From positions 6,466-19,129 of the forward strand of contig DENG01000084.1 in assembly GCA_002359975.1 (NCBI GenBank): 12,664 bases of DNA. The letters run 5' to 3'. The translations under genes and the position numbers were made by a program. Numbering within the stretch: the first letter of the stretch is position 1; every line of letters starts with the position of its first letter. The notes under the pieces are model-generated. The model saw only the letters and a program-made list of their open reading frames with translations, did no database searches and was not told where the DNA came from. Positions 1 through 4,695 of this stretch are shown one piece after another. Source of the stretch: Polynucleobacter sp. UBA2650. Lineage in GTDB: Bacteria > Pseudomonadota > Gammaproteobacteria > Burkholderiales > Burkholderiaceae.

Positions 1-131
1 AATCTGCCGAAATCTGCCAGATTCAGGAAACCCTCTCCAACATAAGAAACTGGGGCTAATATGTCTATCTTCCCAAGGGATTTTGGGGTGATTGCCAGCT
101 GAACGATTGGATAAGCAGAATGAGAACTCAT
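1..131 (-). CDS. Probable YceD/DUF177 family protein, N-terminal fragment
   Basis: A minus-strand frame opens at an ATG (129-131) just after an in-frame stop and stays open to the window edge, giving about 43 residues. It starts MSSHSAYP and contains IDILAP followed by EGFLNLADFGR. The pattern of an ID/VD segment, then a Gly-rich turn, then a LxxLxR-like stretch resembles the N-terminus of DUF177/YceD proteins. These are usually encoded just upstream of rpmF (ribosomal protein L32) and are implicated in 23S rRNA accumulation. The position also fits, because in many proteobacteria yceD-rpmF lies divergent from a maf/yceF gene, as here. No clear Shine-Dalgarno sequence precedes the ATG. The rest of the gene lies outside the window, so family assignment rests on a short segment plus context and is tentative. 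Confidence 0.5.
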   Translation of the reverse strand, partial: MSSHSAYPIVQLAITPKSLGKIDILAPVSYVGEGFLNLADFGR

Positions 132-152
132 AGGAGAAGTCTAAAACGAGTC

Positions 153-181
153 TTGAAACTAAGCCACAATATTGCAATATT
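153..181 (+). promoter_or_regulatory. Candidate promoter for yceF
   Basis: TTGAAA (153-158, five of six matches to the -35 consensus) is followed after 17 bp by AATATT (176-181, four of six matches to the -10 consensus). Transcription would begin near 188, about 17 bases before the yceF ATG. The -10 box and part of the spacer lie inside the palindrome at 167-182. The -10 is weak, so this is a suggestion only. Confidence 0.28.
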
Positions 182-182
182 G
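167..182. promoter_or_regulatory. 16-bp perfect palindrome, operator-like
   Basis: CAATATTGCAATATTG equals its own reverse complement and is also a tandem duplication of the 8-bp palindrome CAATATTG. It lies in the gap between the divergent yceD-like and yceF genes, over the putative yceF -10 region, which is a usual place for a dimeric regulator site. I do not recognise the motif as the site of a named regulator. Confidence 0.4.
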
Positions 183-204
183 AATTCCCCAATGTAATTT
201 TCTT

Positions 205-792
205 ATGGCAAATACCAAACAACTTGTTCTGGCTTCTAGCTCTATTTATCGTCGCCAACTGCTAGAGCGCTTGGGTTTGCCATTTACTATTGCGTCTCCC
301 GATGTTGATGAGACCCCCCTAAAGCATGAGTTACCAGAGACAATGACACGGCGACTCGCCCAATTAAAAGCAAGTGCTCTTAGCAAACAGTTCCCCGAGG
401 CATGGATTATTGGCTCCGATCAAAGCGCAGACCTTCATGGCCAAATCATTGGCAAACCTGGTAATCATGAGCGAGCGCTTGCTCAACTAAAACAGATGCA
501 AGGGCAAACTGTCGTCTTTCATACCGCCTTATGTCTTCTTAAGGGAAAAGAATATAAAACGCTTAGCGTTCCCACGCGTGTGCGTTTTCGTAATCTACCT
601 GATGAAAGCCTAGAGAATTATTTACGGATTGAGAAACCTTATGATTGCGCAGGGAGCGCCAAGTCGGAAGGAATGGGAATCATTCTTCTTGAGCAAATAG
701 AAAGTGATGATCCAACTGCTTTGATTGGTCTACCCCTAATTGCACTCTCTGGCCTTTTACGCGAAGCGGGTTTTGTAATTCCTCATGTCTAA
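205..792 (+). CDS. yceF: Maf-like 7-methyl-GTP pyrophosphatase (YceF type)
   Basis: This 195-residue protein is a Maf-family nucleotide pyrophosphatase that hydrolyses non-canonical nucleoside triphosphates to the monophosphate, a cytoplasmic house-cleaning role. The N-terminal Maf signature is LASSSIYRRQLLE at residues 9-21. The catalytic loop is IIGSDQ at 68-73 (Asp72), followed by IIGKP at 81-85. The C-terminal block PYDCAGSAKSEG and then DDPTALIGLPLIAL (residues 145-182) is typical of the family. GSDQ plus CAGSxKSEG points to the YceF subgroup, which prefers m7GTP, rather than the YhdE dTTP/UTP group; preference is inferred from similarity. Length matches E. coli YceF. The ATG sits exactly before the conserved N-terminus, without an evident Shine-Dalgarno sequence. 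The last codons overlap the next gene by 8 bp, so the two are probably co-transcribed. Confidence 0.93.
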   Translation: MANTKQLVLASSSIYRRQLLERLGLPFTIASPDVDETPLKHELPETMTRRLAQLKASALSKQFPEAWIIGSDQSADLHGQIIGKPGNHERALAQLKQMQGQTVVFHTALCLLKGKEYKTLSVPTRVRFRNLPDESLENYLRIEKPYDCAGSAKSEGMGIILLEQIESDDPTALIGLPLIALSGLLREAGFVIPHV

Positions 793-1570
793 GTCTTCAA
801 ATACAAGCGTCTTAGGATGTTTATATCTAGTGCCCAATACCCTCGGTGAAGAAGATCGAGTGACACAATTATCGCGGGTCATTCCACCGGATGCTCTTTG
901 CCAAATGGCCTCTCTCAAAAATTGGATTGTTGAGGATGCAAAGACCGCAAGAGCCCTACTCAACGCCGTCAACCAAATTACTCCTTTGAGTCACCCTCTC
1001 CAAAGCATGCAAATGAACGAATGGCGCGGACCTCAGAGTAAAAACAAGACTGGTCTTAAACCCCATGAACTACTAAAACCCTTAATACAGGGTGAGGATG
1101 TGGGCCTGATGTCAGAAGCGGGGGTTCCAGGTGTCGCTGACCCTGGTGCAGAGATCATTAATATGGCGCATCATTTGGGGGCACGGGTTAAACCTTTGGT
1201 TGGGCCAAGCTCGATCTTGTTGGGTTTAATGGCGAGCGGTTTAAATGGTCAATGCTTTAGTTTTCATGGCTACCTTCCGGTTGATGTTGTCGAGCGCTCC
1301 AAAAAGATCAAACAGCTTGAACATCGCTCCAAACAAAATCATGAAACTCAGCTATGGATTGAAACACCCTACCGTAATACGGCGATGTTAGAAACTTGCC
1401 TAGCCACTCTCCTACCTCAGACTCAACTATGTCTAGCCATCGACTTAAGTCTTGAAACCGAATGGATTTGGACGGCCCCTATCAACGAATGGCAAAAACG
1501 ATTTACCAATCAATCCAGCATGAATGATGTTTTAAAAAATCGTCCTGCTATTTTTTTAATGCTGGCTTAG
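785..1570 (+). CDS. RsmI-like SAM-dependent methyltransferase (tetrapyrrole methylase fold)
   Basis: This 261-residue protein has the tetrapyrrole (corrin/porphyrin) methylase fold of RsmI, which 2'-O-methylates C1402 of 16S rRNA. Visible markers are the N-terminal GCLYLVPNTLGE (11-22), the SAM-site region SEAGVPGVADPGAEI (110-124), the LVGPSSILLGLMASGLNG stretch (138-155), FHGYLPV (160-166), and IETPYRN (192-198), equivalent to the SP/TPHR segment of RsmI. It ends in KNRPAIFLMLA. RsmI has TP-x-x-SDPG where this protein has VPGVADPG, and it lacks an obvious RsmI C-terminal extension. It is therefore probably the shorter Burkholderiales paralogue next to maf and sppA rather than RsmI itself. 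Its substrate is unknown to me. It starts 8 bp inside yceF, implying coupled translation, and its final 4 bp overlap the 3' end of convergent sppA. Confidence 0.85.
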   Translation: MSKSSNTSVLGCLYLVPNTLGEEDRVTQLSRVIPPDALCQMASLKNWIVEDAKTARALLNAVNQITPLSHPLQSMQMNEWRGPQSKNKTGLKPHELLKPLIQGEDVGLMSEAGVPGVADPGAEIINMAHHLGARVKPLVGPSSILLGLMASGLNGQCFSFHGYLPVDVVERSKKIKQLEHRSKQNHETQLWIETPYRNTAMLETCLATLLPQTQLCLAIDLSLETEWIWTAPINEWQKRFTNQSSMNDVLKNRPAIFLMLA

Positions 1571-2532
1571 CGCATCTCTGCGCCACGCATCAGTGCTTTG
1601 CTAATTGCGGCGCCTGTTTCGGCACCAAAACGCTTAGCGACTCGTTCAGCAAAATTCTCTTTGAGTGTGTAGTCAACCAAATCAGGCGCTTTCAAAATAT
1701 CGCGCGCCACAGAGTCAATCGTGCCATACCCATCGACCAGTCCCAATTGCAAAGCTTGTTCGCCATTCCATACGCGCCCCGTAAAGATGTCAGGATCATT
1801 TTTTAAGCGTTCGCCACGACCCTGCTTTACCACTGTAATAAATTGCTGATGGATGTCCTCAAGCATTTTTTTAACCATCTCAACTTGTTTGGGGTTTTCT
1901 TTGGAGAAAGGATCCAACATACCTTTGTCTGACCCCGCTGTGATTAAGCGCCTAGAGATGCCCATTTTTTCCATGAGTCCTGTAAAACCAAAACCGCCCA
2001 TGACCACGCCAATAGAGCCTACGAGACTTGCCTTATCCACCAATATCTTGTCACCAGCAACGGCGATGTAATAACCGCCCGATGCACATACATCCTCAAC
2101 GACTACATAAAAGGGTTTCTCAGGATGCAAGGTTCGCAAACGTCTGATCTCATCATTAATCATGCCCGCCTGGACGGGTGAACCACCAGGGCTATTAATG
2201 CGCAAAACGACACCAACTGCCTCTTTGCTTTCAAAGGCTGCGGTAAGCGCTGAATTGATATCCAAGGCATTTGCTATAGAGTTTGGGGAAATCTCACCCT
2301 CAATGCTCACGAGGGCGGTATGTTTTCCACTTCCACCACTACCCGGCAACTGAATATCAAACACTTGATAAATTAAGCCCACCAACACAAACAAACTCAA
2401 TATCCTTAACAGAGCTTTCCAGCGCCTTGCCTTGCGATTCTCTTTTAAGTTCTCAAGCAAGAGCAGTTCAAGCGCGTTTCGCTCCCATTGAGAGTTGGAT
2501 TTTTCTGATTCAGGGCTTTGCTTTGTATCCAT
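1567..2532 (-). CDS. sppA: Signal peptide peptidase SppA, S49 family (short form)
   Basis: This 321-residue membrane-anchored serine protease of family S49 degrades cleaved signal peptides and other membrane peptides. A charged cytoplasmic N-terminus precedes one transmembrane helix (about residues 41-58, LLRILSLFVLVGLIYQVF), and the catalytic domain then lies on the periplasmic side. Family motifs are RINSPGGSP (111-119), CASGGYYIA (149-157) with the probable nucleophile Ser151, VGSIGV (171-176), and GSDKGMLDPF (200-209) with Lys203 as the probable general base of the Ser-Lys dyad. The protein is about half the length of the fused E. coli SppA and matches the single-domain form. It begins 8 bp after the gph stop, so it is the last gene of the rluC-gph-sppA unit. 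Its terminal 4 bp overlap the convergent methyltransferase gene. Confidence 0.93.
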   Translation of the reverse strand: MDTKQSPESEKSNSQWERNALELLLLENLKENRKARRWKALLRILSLFVLVGLIYQVFDIQLPGSGGSGKHTALVSIEGEISPNSIANALDINSALTAAFESKEAVGVVLRINSPGGSPVQAGMINDEIRRLRTLHPEKPFYVVVEDVCASGGYYIAVAGDKILVDKASLVGSIGVVMGGFGFTGLMEKMGISRRLITAGSDKGMLDPFSKENPKQVEMVKKMLEDIHQQFITVVKQGRGERLKNDPDIFTGRVWNGEQALQLGLVDGYGTIDSVARDILKAPDLVDYTLKENFAERVAKRFGAETGAAISKALMRGAEMR

Positions 2533-2540
2533 AGTGAACT

Positions 2541-3242
2541 CTATTTACTTATCTCAATAGGGGCGGGATGCTGAATGTCTAAATTACTGTACAACCAAGC
2601 AGCTAACTGTTCCACATTATCAAGGCAGGCGAGAGATTTTGCAGACCTCAAGGCATCGGCTGGATGTGCGCCGTAGCTTACTGCTATTCCATCAACCCCT
2701 GCGGACTCAGCCATCTCAAGGTCATGGGTGGTATCGCCAATCATTAACATTTTGCGCACCGGTACTTGTAGACTATCCGATAGGTCTAGCAACATGCCGG
2801 GATGTGGCTTAGAAAAGGATTCGTCGGCAGTGCGAGTGTCATGAAAGATGTGCTTGAGTTCATGAAAGTCCAAGGAGCGATTTAACCCTCGCCTTGGCTT
2901 ACCGGTAGCCACGCCCAACAAAAATCCTTTGTTTTTTAAGTCCTCTAATAACTCTCTGATACCTACAAATAAGTGAAGTTCATGATCTTTAGAGAGATAG
3001 TGATAACGAAACCGATCGACTAATTCAGGAAAGCGCGCGGGATGGACCGAAGGAGCCACTCGACGTAATGAATCTTGCACACCCAAACCAATCACATAGC
3101 TGGCGATGGAATCATCCGGAACCGGAAAATCAAGATCACGGCAGGCCTGCTGGATGCAATGCACAATCGTGGGCGTCGAATCCATAATGGTTCCGTCCCA
3201 ATCCCAGACAATCAAATCGTAGCGTCGCTCTTCGTATTTCAC
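2541..3242 (-). CDS. gph: HAD-family hydrolase, probable phosphoglycolate phosphatase
   Basis: This 233-residue cytoplasmic HAD-superfamily phosphatase has a C1 helical cap. All four motifs are visible. Motif I is DWDGT (residues 14-18, nucleophile Asp14 and acid/base Asp16), motif II is VATGK (111-115, Thr113), motif III is Lys145 in SKPHP, and motif IV is GDTTHD (169-174, Asp170 and Asp174 for Mg2+). The overall form fits Gph, which hydrolyses 2-phosphoglycolate, but HAD substrate prediction from sequence is unreliable. Related small phosphomonoesters or nucleotides remain possible. The start codon is GTG at 3240-3242, chosen because it gives the usual short lead-in to motif I and no ATG lies between it and the rluC stop 12 bp upstream. 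It sits between rluC and sppA in one minus-strand unit. Confidence 0.85.
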   Translation of the reverse strand: MKYEERRYDLIVWDWDGTIMDSTPTIVHCIQQACRDLDFPVPDDSIASYVIGLGVQDSLRRVAPSVHPARFPELVDRFRYHYLSKDHELHLFVGIRELLEDLKNKGFLLGVATGKPRRGLNRSLDFHELKHIFHDTRTADESFSKPHPGMLLDLSDSLQVPVRKMLMIGDTTHDLEMAESAGVDGIAVSYGAHPADALRSAKSLACLDNVEQLAAWLYSNLDIQHPAPIEISK

Positions 3243-3254
3243 TAAAGTTCTTTC

Positions 3255-4292
3255 TTATGTTTGCATGGGTAGAGTCTTGCACTCCCACCGAGTTAACCAT
3301 TCTCTGAATGCCTTTGGTACATCTGCCTCGATCCGCATTTTTTCCTGTGTCTTGGGGTGCGCAAATACTGCGAGGTGAGCATGCAAGAACAAATGCTTTA
3401 CCTTAAGACGTTTATCTTCATCATCAATACCGTATTTATCATCCCCCAAAATGGGATGGCCAATCTTTTGCAAGTGCACCCGAATCTGGTGAGTACGACC
3501 GGTTTTCAATTGCGCTTCAGCAAGAGTAATGCTGCCTAGATCACTTTTTAGAATCTCCGTGACCCGAAGATTGGTATGACTAACCTGACCCTTTGGATCA
3601 ACCCGAACCCTGCGTTCTCCATTTTCCAAAAGATACTTTAGTAGGGGAAACTTAAGTTGCGCAGTACCAGCCCCTTGAGAAATCTCGCCATGAGCCAGGA
3701 GCCTATAACGCTTATCCGTTAAACCCTCACGGATCTGTCGATGCATCTCTACAAGAGCGCTACGTTTTTTTGCAAAGATCAAAATGCCAGAGGTATCACG
3801 GTCTAGACGATGAACCAATTCTAAGAACTTACTCTCTGGTCTTGCCTTCCGGAGTAACTCAATCGCCCCCAAACTCACACCCGATCCACCATGAACAGCC
3901 AATCCGGAGGGTTTATCGATGATGAGCAAATAATCATCTTCAAACAGGGTGGGTATCTTTGCAGCCAGCTCAGTTGCCTTCGTCTGAGAAATCCCAGCAC
4001 CAGCTTTTGGGGCTTCGGCTAGCCGAGTGGGCGGAAGGCGAACAATATCGCCCTCGACAAGCCTGGATGTCGGTAGGGCCCTTTTTTTATTAATGCGGAC
4101 CTCACCGGAGCGAATAATTCGATAAACATGGCTTTTGGGCACACCCTTAGCCCAGCGGAGTAAGTAATTATCAAGCCTCTGGCCAGCAGAATCCTGGCCA
4201 ATGGTCTCAAAAACAGCCTGTAATGCAGGTGTTTTACTAGATTTCTTGGCAGAAACGCTCTTTTTTGGGGCGGGATTAATGGTTTTCCTCAT
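3255..4292 (-). CDS. rluC: 23S rRNA pseudouridine synthase RluC
   Basis: This 345-residue enzyme is of the RluA/RluC type. E. coli RluC isomerises U955, U2504 and U2580 of 23S rRNA. An N-terminal S4 RNA-binding domain (about residues 35-90, with GQRLDNYLL and HVYRIIRSGEVRINKKR) is followed by the catalytic domain. The signature HRLDRDTSG (161-169) holds the probable catalytic Asp164. LKTGRTHQIRVHL and GHPILGDDKYG follow in the C-terminal half. I chose the ATG at 4290-4292. The frame stays open to 4547, but the added 85 residues are low-complexity, Arg/Ser-rich, unlike the family, and run antisense to the expected rne leader. No strong Shine-Dalgarno sequence marks either start. The gene is first in a unit with gph (12-bp gap) and sppA, and is divergent from rne, as in E. 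coli. Confidence 0.93.
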   Translation of the reverse strand: MRKTINPAPKKSVSAKKSSKTPALQAVFETIGQDSAGQRLDNYLLRWAKGVPKSHVYRIIRSGEVRINKKRALPTSRLVEGDIVRLPPTRLAEAPKAGAGISQTKATELAAKIPTLFEDDYLLIIDKPSGLAVHGGSGVSLGAIELLRKARPESKFLELVHRLDRDTSGILIFAKKRSALVEMHRQIREGLTDKRYRLLAHGEISQGAGTAQLKFPLLKYLLENGERRVRVDPKGQVSHTNLRVTEILKSDLGSITLAEAQLKTGRTHQIRVHLQKIGHPILGDDKYGIDDEDKRLKVKHLFLHAHLAVFAHPKTQEKMRIEADVPKAFREWLTRWECKTLPMQT

Positions 4293-4305
4293 GTGATAGG
4301 CCCCA

Positions 4306-4331
4306 TTGTCATTCGTTTTGTGACCTATAAT
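4306..4331 (+). promoter_or_regulatory. Candidate distal rne promoter
   Basis: A perfect TATAAT lies at 4326-4331, and TTGTCA (five of six -35 matches) lies at 4306-4311. The spacer is 14 bp, shorter than the usual 16-18, so the -35 may be a different, weaker hexamer. Initiation near 4338 would give a leader of about 358 nt before the rne ATG, similar to the roughly 360-nt E. coli rne leader. The match is suggestive but unproven. Confidence 0.35.
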
Positions 4332-4501
4332 CAAGGATCTAGGTAATTTATTACCAGATTGATTTGAATTCCGGAGCTTGGAGTCGCCCATTAATAGACT
4401 CCCGGGGTTGCCCCTCTCCCGTTTTAATGAGGCGCAGGGTTGGCGTGATGTATGCCGCGACCCACGAAGCAGATGACCTTTTTTAGGCGAGCGCCTACAT
4501 T

Positions 4502-4520
4502 GAGATCTTAAGGAGATCTC
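4502..4520 (+). promoter_or_regulatory. Hairpin enclosing a Shine-Dalgarno-like sequence
   Basis: GAGATCT (4502-4508) pairs perfectly with AGATCTC (4514-4520) across a TAAGG loop. AAGGAG (4510-4515) spans the loop and the first bases of the 3' arm, so folding would partly hide it. It lies 6 nt before the GTG at 4522 that opens a 20-codon frame. This is the most regular hairpin in the rne leader. Confidence 0.45.
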
Positions 4521-4521
4521 T

Positions 4522-4584
4522 GTGGCGAGCGTTGGTGTGAGATTCAAACTATGGAATTCTTGGTTTGATCGTTATTTCCTGTAG
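4522..4584 (+). CDS. Possible upstream ORF (20 codons) in the rne leader
   Basis: A GTG at 4522-4524 opens a 20-codon frame that ends at TAG (4582-4584). It is preceded at 6-nt spacing by AAGGAG (4510-4515), one of the two best Shine-Dalgarno sequences I see in the window; the other belongs to rne itself. The predicted peptide, VASVGVRFKLWNSWFDRYFL, is basic and aromatic (two Trp, three Phe, one Tyr) and resembles no family I know. The stop codon falls in the loop of the next hairpin (4576-4589), so a terminating ribosome would melt it. Short frames with a nearby purine tract can arise by chance, so translation is uncertain. Confidence 0.25.
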   Translation: MASVGVRFKLWNSWFDRYFL

Positions 4585-4683
4585 AGGAATGTTTTAGACT
4601 CTCTCACCTCTTAATGTCTGAGGATTTATTCCTTAGAACAATCTTAGTCATCCTCTTCGCGTCGCACAAAAGCGCCTCCCATG

Positions 4684-4690
4684 AAGGAGA
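4684..4690 (+). promoter_or_regulatory. Ribosome binding site that fixes the rne start
   Basis: AAGGAGA lies 5 nt before the ATG at 4696. This strong Shine-Dalgarno sequence favours 4696 over the in-frame ATG at 4681, which lies upstream of it and would make the site part of the coding sequence. Confidence 0.85.
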
Positions 4691-4695
4691 GTGTT

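Larger units (their letters stand above)
4338..4695 (+). promoter_or_regulatory. Long structured rne 5' leader
   Basis: This stretch of more than 300 bases has no conventional gene but is rich in short inverted repeats that would fold in the rne mRNA. They are: 4342-4355 (GGTAA/TTACC, with TTTA loop); 4484-4497 (TAGGC/GCCTA, with GAGC loop); 4502-4520 (GAGATCT/AGATCTC, with TAAGG loop); 4576-4589 (TTCCT/AGGAA, with GTAG loop); and 4618-4636 (CTGAGGA/TCCTTAG, with one G-U pair). In E. coli, RNase E represses its own synthesis by cleaving its leader after contacting leader hairpins. A comparable role here is an inference from position and form. The segment also holds a possible 20-codon upstream frame (4522-4584). 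The 5' boundary depends on the candidate promoter upstream. Confidence 0.5.

Noticed and set aside
1..20. Direct repeat of AATCTGCC at the window start
   Set aside because: It is short, lies within the probable YceD coding sequence, and has no further copies nearby; it is not a CRISPR or mobile-element end.
4480..4497. T-run next to a TAGGC/GCCTA hairpin, like an intrinsic terminator
   Set aside because: On the plus strand the T-run precedes the hairpin. On the minus strand the hairpin is followed by A's. Neither order makes an intrinsic terminator.
4681..4695. Upstream in-frame ATG for rne giving five extra residues
   Set aside because: The strong AAGGAGA at 4684-4690 precedes the ATG at 4696, and the [14 protein letters not shown] start matches the RNase E family exactly.
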